Counted from the first letter of the stretch, positions 7,354 through 14,683 are shown. The stretch: 18,125 nt of DNA from JBAVQS01 sp049694275 (GCA_049694275.1 JBAVQS010000021.1:1-18125); one strand, 5' to 3'. Notes: generated by a model from the sequence alone, not told the origin. A program made the numbers and translations.

Positions 7354-7954
7354 CGGCCACCTCATAAATGCTCTGGATATGTTCATCCGATTCGCCCGCC
7401 GCGCCGAGGAGAATCGTTCGGATGCCGAGGGCACGCGCCGTGGGCAGATTGCGCGCCATATCCTCGACCAGCACACACTCGTCCCCCCGCGCGCCGAGCT
7501 GCTTTAGCACATACTCGTACACCTCGGTCGCCGGTTTGCAAACGTAACCAAAAGAGACAATGTCAAAGATCTGCGCAAACAGGTCCGCCAGGCCCAGGAC
7601 TTTGAGCACGCGCCGCGCGTGGGGCGCATCGGCGTTCGTCACGATGGCCTTGCGCAGCGGGATGCCCTCCAGCACGGCGCGCAGTTTGGGGTCCGGGGTC
7701 ACAAAATCGCGGACGGAGACATCATGCACAAACCGCAGATACTCTTCCGGGTCAATGTGCCGTTCGATATACAGGCCGCGCAGCGTGGTCCCATATTCGC
7801 GCCAGTACTGCTTTTGCAGGGCATACGCCTCTTCGGCAGGCAGCCCATAGCGCTGCATGATATACAGCCGCATCCGTTCGCCAATGGTCTGCATCAGCCC
7901 GTTGGTCGTCGGATATAGAGTCTCGTCCAGGTCAAAAAGAGCGTAACGGAGCAT
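7331..7954 (-). CDS. HAD-superfamily hydrolase, pyrimidine 5'-nucleotidase-like
   Basis: The 207-residue protein has all four HAD motifs. Motif I is FDLDETLYP, with the nucleophile Asp8 and acid/base Asp10. Motif II is IVTNAD, motif III is the Lys of CKPATEVYEYV, and motif IV is VLVEDMARNLPTA. The helical cap after motif I (NGLMQTIGERMRLYIMQRYG, then LQKQYWREYGTTLRGL) matches the SDT1/pyrimidine-5'-nucleotidase branch, in which LYP and the YGTTLRGL segment are characteristic. A nucleoside-monophosphate or similar phosphatase in the cytoplasm is likely; substrate cannot be fixed. The ATG at 7954 lies 2 bp after the stop of the EamA gene. The gene's 3' end contains the ribosome site and start of the GT-C-like gene. 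Confidence 0.9.
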   Translation of the reverse strand: MLRYALFDLDETLYPTTNGLMQTIGERMRLYIMQRYGLPAEEAYALQKQYWREYGTTLRGLYIERHIDPEEYLRFVHDVSVRDFVTPDPKLRAVLEGIPLRKAIVTNADAPHARRVLKVLGLADLFAQIFDIVSFGYVCKPATEVYEYVLKQLGARGDECVLVEDMARNLPTARALGIRTILLGAAGESDEHIQSIYEVADAIARLG

Positions 7955-7956
7955 AT

Positions 7957-8883
7957 CTATTCCAGGGTCGTAGCTTTAATTTCCGTCTCGGCCCGCTTGG
8001 CCCCCTGCCCGCCAGAGCGCGTCGCCGCCACAATGCCGGCCAGCACCAGCGCCCCGCCCAACAGTTTGAGCCACGACGGGGTCTCGCCAAACAGCGGAAT
8101 GGCAATCAGCGTTGCGCCGACCGGTTCGGCCAGGAGAATCACCGACACGAGCGCGGCCGACAAGAATGCCAGGGCATAGTTAAAGGCGGTGTGCCCGATC
8201 AACTGCGGCACGACGGCAATCAGAATCAGAATCACATAGCCGGTCGTCGAGTAACCGGTAAAGGAGGCGCCGGAGGCAATGGCCATGATGAGCAGGAGGA
8301 GCGCCGCAAAGCCGTACACGAGTGCGGTATAGGTAAGCAGCGAAAGGGTGCGCCGCAGCCGCCGGCCAAGCAAGACGTACACCGAAGCCGCCGCCGCGCC
8401 GGCCAGCGCCAGCAGGTCCCCGCTCAACGACGCCTGGCTCGCGCCCAAATCAGATGCCCCGATGATAACCCCGCCCACCCCCGCAATCAAAATCCCCTGC
8501 CAGGTCGAGCGCGAAATCGCCTCGTGCAGGACGAGCATCGAGGCCAGCGCGACAAAGAGCGGGTTGGTCGCCACAAAGACGACCGAGCTCATGACCGACG
8601 TGTAATCGAACGAGCTGATCCAAAAGACAAAGTGGAGCGCGAGGAACGCGCCGGAAATGAGACCGAGCGCCAGCTCGCCCCGCGTGAGCCGCCGGAACTC
8701 TGCCCTGGCCTGGGTCAGAGCCAGCGGGACCAGTACCAGCGAAGCAAGGCCCAGACGCGAGGCGGCAATCACCAGCGGAGGAATCTGCTCATTCCGCGCC
8801 AGCTTGATGAGGATGGACGCCGCCGAAACCGCCACCACCCCGGCGGCCAGGACCAGGGGCAGCCGGAAACGCTGGACATTCAT
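7957..8883 (-). CDS. EamA/DMT-family transporter
   Basis: The 308-residue protein is almost entirely hydrophobic, with about ten predicted membrane helices in two EamA repeats. The first repeat includes AASRLGLASLVLVPLAL and ALHFVFWISSFDYTSVMSSV; the second includes TALVYGFAALLLLIMAI and LAFLSAALVSVILLAEPVGA. The repeat ends in a conserved AEPV/P motif and a final LGGALVLAGIVAA helix. Drug/metabolite transporters of this kind export amino acids, nucleosides or other small metabolites; no substrate can be read from sequence. Its ATG at 8883 overlaps the dehydratase stop as ATGA. The direct coupling to threonine/serine dehydratase hints at an amino-acid-related substrate, but this is only contextual. 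Confidence 0.92.
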   Translation of the reverse strand: MNVQRFRLPLVLAAGVVAVSAASILIKLARNEQIPPLVIAASRLGLASLVLVPLALTQARAEFRRLTRGELALGLISGAFLALHFVFWISSFDYTSVMSSVVFVATNPLFVALASMLVLHEAISRSTWQGILIAGVGGVIIGASDLGASQASLSGDLLALAGAAAASVYVLLGRRLRRTLSLLTYTALVYGFAALLLLIMAIASGASFTGYSTTGYVILILIAVVPQLIGHTAFNYALAFLSAALVSVILLAEPVGATLIAIPLFGETPSWLKLLGGALVLAGIVAATRSGGQGAKRAETEIKATTLE

Positions 8884-9860
8884 GACCGGTTTTCCTCGAG
8901 GATTTCGGTCAAGCGCCCCGCGTCGATATTCCCGCCGCTGATGACGAGCGCCACCCGTTTGCCGGTTAGCTCCGCTGGCAGATTCTCAAGCGCCGCAAGC
9001 CCCACCGCCCCCGAGCCTTCGACCACCATCTGCTCTTCGCGCACCAGCGCCGCGACCGCGCGCCGCACCGCGGCTTCAGGCACAACCAGCACATCGTCGA
9101 TATGCCCCGGCGCAACCTGAAATACAATCTGCCCGATGCCCCCGGCCAGCCCATCGCAAATCGTCGGCCCGGCGGGATACTCTTCCAGGGCGCGCCCCTG
9201 CCTGAGTGAATCGCGCAGCGCGGGCGACGCTTCGGGCTGGACACCGTAGACTCGCACATGCGGGGCAAGCGCCTTGACCGCCAGCGCCGTCCCCGCAATC
9301 AGCCCGCCGCCGCCGACTGGCACAAAGACTACATCCACCTCGGGCCAATCCTCCACCACCTCAAACCCGACGGTCCCCGCCCCCGCCACCGTCCGGGCGT
9401 CATCATACGCATGGATAAAGGTTGCGCCGCGCGCCCGTTCATATTCCTCGGCGGCATGATGGGCGTCGTCATATGTTTCGCCCACCTCCTCGACGGCGAC
9501 CGGAAACCGGCGCAGTTTATCCACCTTGGCCCGCGGCGCCGTGCGTGGCACAAAGACCGTGACGCCCGTGATCCCGAGCCGCTGCGCCGCATAGCCGACG
9601 GCGAGCGCATGGTTCCCCGCCGAAGCGGTCACCAGCCCCCGCGCCCGGTCCGCACCGCTCAGTTGCGACAGGAGGTTGACCGCCCCGCGCACCTTGAACG
9701 AGCCGGTCGGCTGCCAGTTCTCGAGCTTGAGCATCACCTCGCATCCATACCGGGCGCTCAAGCCGGCCGCCGGGCGGAGCGGCGTGTGCATCACGTGGGA
9801 TCGAACGGCGGCCCGCGCCTGCAACAGCTCACGGGCGGTCGGAGGTCGTTGTAAAAGCAT
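8880..9860 (-). CDS. PLP-dependent threonine/serine dehydratase, catalytic domain only
   Basis: The 326-residue protein is a fold-type II PLP enzyme. LKLENWQPTGSFKVRGA carries the Schiff-base Lys56, ASAGNHALAVGYAA is the substrate loop, and VPVGGGGLIAGTALAVK is the phosphate-binding glycine loop. EGSGAVGLAAL and a C-terminal ALVISGGNID complete the family pattern. It should deaminate threonine to 2-oxobutanoate or serine to pyruvate. Length matches the short type, without the C-terminal ACT-like regulatory domain of biosynthetic IlvA, so isoleucine feedback is not expected. A serine racemase-type activity cannot be excluded. The frame opens at a TTG (9887), but ATG 9860 is preferred because a -10 box lies 6 bp upstream, which would make the message leaderless. 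First gene of the minus-strand run to 5077. Confidence 0.92.
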   Translation of the reverse strand: MLLQRPPTARELLQARAAVRSHVMHTPLRPAAGLSARYGCEVMLKLENWQPTGSFKVRGAVNLLSQLSGADRARGLVTASAGNHALAVGYAAQRLGITGVTVFVPRTAPRAKVDKLRRFPVAVEEVGETYDDAHHAAEEYERARGATFIHAYDDARTVAGAGTVGFEVVEDWPEVDVVFVPVGGGGLIAGTALAVKALAPHVRVYGVQPEASPALRDSLRQGRALEEYPAGPTICDGLAGGIGQIVFQVAPGHIDDVLVVPEAAVRRAVAALVREEQMVVEGSGAVGLAALENLPAELTGKRVALVISGGNIDAGRLTEILEENRS

Positions 9861-9866
9861 GCGGGC

Positions 9867-9894
9867 ATTGTATTCGAGTTGGCGCAAAAGGCAA
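9867..9894 (-). promoter_or_regulatory. Candidate leaderless promoter of the dehydratase operon
   Basis: On the minus strand TTGCCT (9889-9894) is followed by a 16-bp spacer and TACAAT (9867-9872). Only 6 bp separate TACAAT from the ATG at 9860, so transcription would start at about the A of the start codon. No Shine-Dalgarno is present, which fits a leaderless mRNA. Confidence 0.5.
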
Positions 9895-9919
9895 AGGATG
9901 AATCAATTACCGCGTCGTC

Positions 9920-9966
9920 AAGGACACGAAACATTATTCTTCGTGCCCTTTGTGTCCTTCGTGGTG
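9920..9966. repeat. CACGAAGGACAC-type intergenic inverted repeat
   Basis: An 8-bp stem AAGGACAC / GTGTCCTT (9920-9927 with 9952-9959) competes with an inner 6-bp stem CACGAA / TTCGTG (9925-9930 with 9940-9945). Read on the minus strand, the segment contains CACGAAGGACACAAAGGG and then CACGAAG. This wording resembles a dispersed repeat seen between genes in many environmental bacterial genomes. It lies between the MFS gene end and the dehydratase promoter and lacks a T run. Confidence 0.5.
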
Positions 9967-9991
9967 CAATTCCGCTCTGGTTTCGCTCAGC

Positions 9992-11224
9992 TCAACCGTC
10001 GACGATCAATGTCTCGCCGCCGCGCAGCGTCCACGCATACAGCGCCAGCACCGGCAAGAGCAGCAGCCCGGCGAGCGCCAGCGCCGCCGGCAGCGAAACC
10101 CCCGTTGCAAGCGCGCCCAGGAGCGGACCGCCGATAATCTGCCCGAGTGCATCCATCTGCGCCCAGACCGAAAACAGGGTCGCGCGCACCTGCGGCGCGA
10201 GGCTCTGGTTTAGCCACGCCGTGGACAGCGGGCTCGCAGCGCTGCGCGTCATGTTGATGGCGAGGAGCGCGATGACGGCGACGGTAAGGTTTGAGGTCAG
10301 CGCAAACGCGAGCATGGCGACGAGCAACCCCGTGGTCACAGTCAACAGGGCACGCGCCACCGCCGCATGACGATTGGTATCGACGCGCCGGCGGATGACC
10401 TCGGTCGCGCCCAGCGCCAGCACCGTGCCCATTGCGCTGATGAGGTTGAACCAAACCACTGGCTGGAACGGCCCCAGCGGGGGGAGCGTAATATTGTTCA
10501 ACAGGTGCGGCGTCCACAACCGGTCAAACCCCTCGCTGAACGCCCCCTGAATCACGGCGATAGCCAAAATGGTGATCACGACCGGTTTACCACGCGCCAG
10601 CAGAATCCCCTGCTTGAACGTATGCCCCATCTGCTGCCACGAGTTTCGGTTCTCGCGCGGGGTGGGCGTGAACCCGTTCTCCGGCATGCGCAGCGCGAGG
10701 AACCCGGACAGGAGCACGAGCATCGCCCCGCCCAGCAGGATCGGCAGGTTGAGCATCCAACTGGCGAGCACGGCGCTGATGACCAACCCGGCCAGCGCGC
10801 CGAGATTGCCCAGTTGCGCAGCGCGCAGGTAGGCGCTCCCTGCATTCTGCTCACCCAGCTCATCCGCCACCCATGCCTCCAGCGCGCCATCCACCATCGT
10901 ATATCCGATCCCCGAGATGACTTGCGCCAGCAGAATCGTAGAGAACAGCGGGAACACGCCGACCAGCCCCAATCCCAACCCGATCAACAGATAACCGAGA
11001 ACAACCGACAACCGCCGGCTGTAAACATCCGCGATAATCCCGGTCGGAATCTGAAAGAGGAACGCCGTGACTTCGAGCGTCGTGCCCACCAGCACGAGCT
11101 GCAGCGGGTTGAGCTGCGCCGCCTGGGCCTGATAGACCAGGCTGACCGGAAAGACCAGCCGCGTGCAAAACGCCGCCGCAAACTGGCTGAACAGATAGAT
11201 TCGATACGCGTTGGCTTGATTCAT
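9992..11224 (-). CDS. Major facilitator superfamily (MFS) transporter
   Basis: The 410-residue protein has about twelve hydrophobic helices in two halves. The MFS motif A between helices 2 and 3 reads GIIADVYSRRLSVVLGYLL. A polar central loop with RMPENGFTPTPRENRNSW separates the halves. Helix 5-like segment QLGNLGALAGLVISAVLA and the C-terminal half (NQSLAPQVRATLFSVWAQ, with a motif-A-like position) fit the drug-efflux/tetracycline-resistance-like branch. Transport is probably proton-driven export; the substrate is unknown. The start at 11224 (ATG) has only a weak GTGGA immediately upstream. I found no convincing promoter; the region upstream is filled by a tandem repeat. It is separated from the dehydratase by 131 bp and is likely its own unit. 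Confidence 0.9.
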   Translation of the reverse strand: MNQANAYRIYLFSQFAAAFCTRLVFPVSLVYQAQAAQLNPLQLVLVGTTLEVTAFLFQIPTGIIADVYSRRLSVVLGYLLIGLGLGLVGVFPLFSTILLAQVISGIGYTMVDGALEAWVADELGEQNAGSAYLRAAQLGNLGALAGLVISAVLASWMLNLPILLGGAMLVLLSGFLALRMPENGFTPTPRENRNSWQQMGHTFKQGILLARGKPVVITILAIAVIQGAFSEGFDRLWTPHLLNNITLPPLGPFQPVVWFNLISAMGTVLALGATEVIRRRVDTNRHAAVARALLTVTTGLLVAMLAFALTSNLTVAVIALLAINMTRSAASPLSTAWLNQSLAPQVRATLFSVWAQMDALGQIIGGPLLGALATGVSLPAALALAGLLLLPVLALYAWTLRGGETLIVDG

Positions 11225-11254
11225 TCCACGTCAAACACCCAATGACCAAAGGCA

Positions 11255-11380
11255 AACTGTCACCCTGAGCATCGCGAAGGGTCTCGCTCACGCCAACTGT
11301 CACCCTGAGCATCGCGAAGGGTCTCGCTCACGCCAACGAGAGATGCCTCGGTCGCATAGAACGCTCCGGCAGTATGACAG
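11255..11380. repeat. Exact 40-bp tandem repeat within an inverted-repeat element
   Basis: Two identical 40-bp units lie head to tail (11255-11294 and 11295-11334). Each contains TGTCACCCTGAGCATCGCGA followed by AGGGTCTCGCTCACGCC. The following segment to 11380 reads as a diverged inverted copy: its complement begins TGTCATACTG and ends with GAGGCATCTCTCG. The whole therefore has TGTCA / TGACA ends about 120 bp apart. The same family forms the cluster at 17417-17594. No coding capacity is seen. Confidence 0.75.
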
Positions 11381-11440
11381 ACCGACTTTTGAAACACTCC
11401 GTGGGGGTACGTTTGCCTTATCGCCCTGACACTCACCCCA

Positions 11441-11449
11441 TGCTATAAT
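11441..11449 (+). promoter_or_regulatory. Extended -10 promoter of the sugar kinase/lipoprotein pair
   Basis: TGCTATAAT is a perfect extended -10 (TGn plus TATAAT). No good -35 is found at 16-18 bp, which extended -10 promoters tolerate. The predicted start is near 11456, giving a leader of about 60 nt. The leader contains a short stem CCCCG / CGGGG (11461-11465 with 11479-11483) and no clear Shine-Dalgarno. Confidence 0.6.
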
Positions 11450-11514
11450 CAGGTTGTTTACCCCGATTTGTTGGTTGGCGGGGCAATCCATTATATCTGA
11501 TTTACCGCAATCAC

Positions 11515-12441
11515 ATGATCCTCACCCTGACCCTGAATCCAGCCCTGGACGCGCTCGTGTTCGTCGAGCACCTCCAGTGGCACGCCAAAAATATCGTCCG
11601 GCAAAAGAACCTCTTTCCCTCCGGCAAGGGATTTAATGTCGCCAAGGGGCTCTCCGCGCTCGGCCTCCAGACCGCGGCCGTCGGGTTTGTCGGCCGCGCC
11701 GATATTTCGCTCTATGAGCAGACCCTGAGCGCGCGGGGAATTCGCCTGGCGCTCACGCCCATTGCAGCAACCCGCACCAACCTCAAGCTGATCGAGCAGG
11801 ACACCGGCCTTGAAACCGAAATCAACGAGCCTGGCGCCGAGGTAAGCCCATTCGAGCTTGACGCCCTGAGCCAATCTCTACGCAGCCTGCTTCAAGAGAG
11901 CGAATGGCTCATCCTCTCCGGCAGCGTTGCCCCCGGCATCGCGCCCGGTATCTATCGGGACTTTATTCGCGAGGCCGCCGCCGCCGGCGTCAATACCCTC
12001 CTCGATACGAGCGGCGAGCCCCTCCGGGATGGCATCAGCGCCGCCCCCACGATCCTCCGCATCAACCGTGCCGAGCTCGACGCGGCAACCGGCATCGAAA
12101 CGGATTCGTTCGAAGAGATGGCCGCGGCCGCGAGCAGCCTGCTCGCCCAGGGTATTGTGATGATGGTGGTCTCCCTGGGCCCGGAAGGCGCACTCCTGGT
12201 TCACAAGAGCGGCGGCTGGCTCGCCCAGCCGCCGCGCCTGACCGTCGTGAATGCGGTCGGCGCGGGCGATATCATGAGTGCAGGTATTGTGGAAGCATGG
12301 CAGCGCGGGCTCGAACCGCCCTCCCTGCTCCGGTGCGCCACCGCGCTCGCCTCCGCCAGCGTGCTCACCCTCGAATCCGGCGATGTGGACCGTCGCGTCG
12401 CCCGCGAATTGGAACCGCAGGTCGCCATCCGGTCTTTATAA
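11515..12441 (+). CDS. PfkB-family sugar kinase, 1-phosphofructokinase/tagatose-6-P kinase-like
   Basis: The 308-residue protein begins TLTLNPALD, the typical start of FruK/LacC-type hexose kinases. The substrate-binding SGKGFNVA is at 36-43, followed by GFVGRAD. LSGSVAPG (134-141) and the ATP/anion-hole motif NAVGAGDIMSAG (246-257), with catalytic Asp252, confirm a complete PfkB kinase. Family members usually have GAGDS; here Ile replaces Ser after the Asp. The KPN motif before the middle helix reads RIN. These small changes leave the substrate open: fructose-1-phosphate, fructose-6-phosphate or tagatose-6-phosphate are candidates. Family assignment is firm. It stands 65 bp behind an extended -10 promoter and 5 bp before a lipoprotein gene with which it is probably co-transcribed. 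No PTS or transporter gene is adjacent, which is unusual for fruK. Confidence 0.9.
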   Translation: MILTLTLNPALDALVFVEHLQWHAKNIVRQKNLFPSGKGFNVAKGLSALGLQTAAVGFVGRADISLYEQTLSARGIRLALTPIAATRTNLKLIEQDTGLETEINEPGAEVSPFELDALSQSLRSLLQESEWLILSGSVAPGIAPGIYRDFIREAAAAGVNTLLDTSGEPLRDGISAAPTILRINRAELDAATGIETDSFEEMAAAASSLLAQGIVMMVVSLGPEGALLVHKSGGWLAQPPRLTVVNAVGAGDIMSAGIVEAWQRGLEPPSLLRCATALASASVLTLESGDVDRRVARELEPQVAIRSL

Positions 12442-12446
12442 AGTCT

Positions 12447-14516
12447 ATGCGCAAACACTCGGTACTCACGCTCATGACAGCCCTGTTGCTTGTGACGTTG
12501 TGTACCGGCTGTCAATCGCAGGGGCCCACCCCCTTGCCGGGATCCGCCACATCCGCGCCGGTCCCCACGGCGACCGCCCCGGCGACCCTACCCGCCGCGA
12601 GCCTGACTCCATTGCCGCTCCCCTCCCCCACCCTCGCGCCCACGTTGATTCCCGCCACGCTCACCCCGTTGCCCTCGCCATCCCCACTCGCTCAGGCAAC
12701 GGCGATGCCCGTCAATACCGCATCGCCCTCCCCCGCGCCCCGGGCATCCACCGTCGAGTTCATCGGGACCATCGGCGGCTATAGCGCCTATCCGATTGTG
12801 GTGAGCGGCAGCTATGCCTATGTCGCCATTGGCAGGCGGATCGTGATCCTCGACGTGACCGACTCGATGCAGCCCACGGTGGTCGGACAGAGCGCCATCC
12901 TCCCGCGGCTGATTACCAGCCTCACGCTTGCCAATGGCTATCTGTATGTGGCCGACTATGACGCGGGGCTCTATGTTGTCAACGTCGCCAATCCCAAACA
13001 ACCGGCGCTTGTTGGCGCGCCGATCCCCGTCGAAAACGCCGCGCAGTTCGTCGCCGCCCAGGGCTATCTCTACCTGGCCGACGCCGGCTCGAACGGGGGC
13101 TTGCGCGTCTTTAGCCTGGCCGACCCGGCCCACCCCTCGCCGGTTGCTTTCGTTCCCCACTCATATGGATACAGCCACATCGCCGTTTCCGGCCAATCTA
13201 TCTATGCGCTGAGCGATGGGCTGGATATTTTTGACGTGACCGATCCTGCACACCCGCGCGCGACGGGCGCTTACTCGCAGGTCTCCTCCGGCTACGATCT
13301 GGTTGCCGCGGGCCACTACGTCGAGATCGCCCAGGCCAATTTCACGCGAATCGGTCCCAAGGGGGGCCTGCTCATCCTGGATGTCTCCACTCCCGCCAAC
13401 CCGGTCCAGGTCAGCGCGCTGGACCTCGGCGCGCCGGCGATTCGCGTGACAGTCGCCGGCAGCTACACCTATCTGGCGACCAATAACCGCCTGCGCATTG
13501 TCGATACCTCCGATCCCCGTCATCCGCGTGAGGTCGGCGCCTATGACGGACAAGGAATGCTCGCGGCAATCGGCGTTGCGGGCGACTCTGTTTATCTCGG
13601 CAGCGCCTCGGGGGAAACCCTGCGTATCGTAAACGTCACCCACCCCGAGCGTCCGGTTCCCGCTGGCGTCTATAACACACCCCGGGACACCGCGGACATC
13701 GCGGTCGCCGGGCATTTCGCCTATGTCGCCGATCATTCCCGCGGGCTGATGGTCATTGACCTCTCGAATCCAACCGCCCCCGTTACCCTCGGCGCGTCCA
13801 CCCCCTTTAACGCCTCCGGGATTGCCCTTGCCGGCAGCTATGCCTATGTCGCGAGCGATGCGGGATTGCGCATCTTTAATATCGGCGACCCGGCGCATCC
13901 GGCCGAAATCGGAGCGGTCCCCCTTCTCGATGCAAGTGAGCAAATAGCGGCCGTGGGAAACCGGGCTTTTATTGCGGCGGATTATGCCGGGCTGGCGGTG
14001 ATGGACATCACCCACCCCTCCGCGCCGGCCCTCCTCGGAATGCTGCACCAGCCAGGTTTGAGCGCCCGCGATATTGCCGTCGCAGGGGAATATGCCTATG
14101 TCGCCAGCGCCGACGGCCTGCGCGTGATTCGTATTTCCGACCCGGCCCACCCGGCCGATGTGGGGCTTGTATCCATCACAGGCAGCACATCGGGCGTGCG
14201 CGTCTCCGGCCGCTATGCGTATGTCGCCGCATCCGAGGGCGGCTTACGCATCCTGGACCTCGCCAACCCGCTCCAGCCCGTAGAGGTCGGCCACTATTCC
14301 ACCGCCAACGCCCGGAGCCTGGCCGTCGCGGACAACCTGGTCTACGTGGCCGACGCAAACGACGGCGTGCATATCGTCAACGTCGCCGATCCATCCCGGC
14401 CCGTTGAGATCGCCGCTTCAAAAGGGATCGCCGCCTACCGCGTCGCCGTTCAGTCCGGCTATATCTACATCGCCACTGACGACAATGCGCTCGCAATCCT
14501 CCGCCTGACCAACTAG
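12447..14516 (+). CDS. LVIVD-repeat beta-propeller lipoprotein, 14 blades predicted
   Basis: The 689-residue protein has a lipoprotein signal peptide: MRKHSV, a hydrophobic core, then LCTGC with the lipidated Cys at about 21. A Pro/Ser/Thr-rich linker (about 25-105) follows. The rest is a run of about 42-residue LVIVD repeats, each like IAVAGSYAYVASDAGLRIFN followed by a DPAHP turn. I count thirteen full repeats and a last one that stops after the LAILRL strand. The N-terminal VEFIGTIGG strand looks like the missing strand of that last repeat, so 14 blades are likely. Such proteins are exposed on the outer face and may bind polymers or partners; the function is unknown. The frame extends upstream into the kinase gene, but the ATG at 12447, 5 bp after the kinase stop, gives the correct signal peptide. 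No strong Shine-Dalgarno is present. Confidence 0.88.
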   Translation: MRKHSVLTLMTALLLVTLCTGCQSQGPTPLPGSATSAPVPTATAPATLPAASLTPLPLPSPTLAPTLIPATLTPLPSPSPLAQATAMPVNTASPSPAPRASTVEFIGTIGGYSAYPIVVSGSYAYVAIGRRIVILDVTDSMQPTVVGQSAILPRLITSLTLANGYLYVADYDAGLYVVNVANPKQPALVGAPIPVENAAQFVAAQGYLYLADAGSNGGLRVFSLADPAHPSPVAFVPHSYGYSHIAVSGQSIYALSDGLDIFDVTDPAHPRATGAYSQVSSGYDLVAAGHYVEIAQANFTRIGPKGGLLILDVSTPANPVQVSALDLGAPAIRVTVAGSYTYLATNNRLRIVDTSDPRHPREVGAYDGQGMLAAIGVAGDSVYLGSASGETLRIVNVTHPERPVPAGVYNTPRDTADIAVAGHFAYVADHSRGLMVIDLSNPTAPVTLGASTPFNASGIALAGSYAYVASDAGLRIFNIGDPAHPAEIGAVPLLDASEQIAAVGNRAFIAADYAGLAVMDITHPSAPALLGMLHQPGLSARDIAVAGEYAYVASADGLRVIRISDPAHPADVGLVSITGSTSGVRVSGRYAYVAASEGGLRILDLANPLQPVEVGHYSTANARSLAVADNLVYVADANDGVHIVNVADPSRPVEIAASKGIAAYRVAVQSGYIYIATDDNALAILRLTN

Positions 14517-14547
14517 AGCAAATTCCAATTCCATTTACGGCCTCGTT

Positions 14548-14609
14548 GTAGGGGCTGCGCCTCGTGCCTGCCCCGTCCAGTGCGGGCAACCACGAGGGAT
14601 TGCCCCTAC
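14548..14609. repeat. GTAGGGGC-type three-part inverted repeat
   Basis: Three nested stems are visible: GTAGGGGC / GCCCCTAC (14548-14555 with 14602-14609), CCTCGTG / CACGAGG (14560-14566 with 14591-14597) and TGCCC / GGGCA (14569-14573 with 14584-14588). It lies 31 bp after the lipoprotein stop and could fold as a transcript end, but no T run follows. The outer arms match those of the palindrome at 17351-17378, so it is a dispersed element. The rest of 14517-14640 shows nothing recognisable. Confidence 0.65.
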
Positions 14610-14641
14610 GCACCCATCAACCGAACACCGCGCGCGAACGA

Positions 14642-14670
14642 TTGACTGGACCATGCCGCCATGCTATACT
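14642..14670 (+). promoter_or_regulatory. Strong sigma70-type promoter of the 811-aa protein gene
   Basis: TTGACT (14642-14647) is followed by exactly 17 bp and TATACT (14665-14670). The latter is preceded by TGC, giving an extended -10 as well. The predicted start is near 14677. The leader is about 100 nt and ends in AAAGGTG (14763-14769), 7 bp before the ATG at 14777. It is the best promoter in the window. Confidence 0.75.
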
Positions 14671-14683
14671 ATGCGGCATAGTA
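14653..14683. promoter_or_regulatory. Overlapping palindromes across the -10 and start site (candidate operator)
   Basis: TACTATGCGGCATAGTA (14667-14683) is a 17-bp palindrome with 8-bp arms and a single central G. It covers the end of the -10 box and the start site. A second inverted pair, ATGCCGC / GCGGCAT (14653-14659 with 14673-14679), shares bases with it. Position and symmetry suit a repressor dimer site; the regulator is unknown. An RNA structural role is possible only for the part downstream of the start. Confidence 0.5.

Noticed and set aside
9861..9887. TTG start at 9887 for the dehydratase
   Set aside because: It would add nine residues outside the usual family start, and a -10 box lies within those codons.
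11255..11334. Tandem repeat considered as a CRISPR remnant
   Set aside because: The units abut without spacers, and the same sequence recurs as degenerate clusters elsewhere; no cas gene is present.
11490..11495. TATAAT on the minus strand, upstream of the kinase start, as a divergent promoter for the MFS gene
   Set aside because: It lacks TGn and any -35 at 16-18 bp, and it lies about 265 bp from the MFS start across the repeat element.
11904..12446. Upstream extension of the lipoprotein frame through the sugar kinase gene
   Set aside because: The extension overlaps a complete PfkB kinase in another frame and reads as Arg/Pro-rich noise. The ATG at 12447 gives a proper lipoprotein signal peptide.
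13161..14150. Open frame (329 codons) on the minus strand inside the propeller gene
   Set aside because: It is periodic only because it mirrors the LVIVD repeats; no start signal or independent domain is seen.
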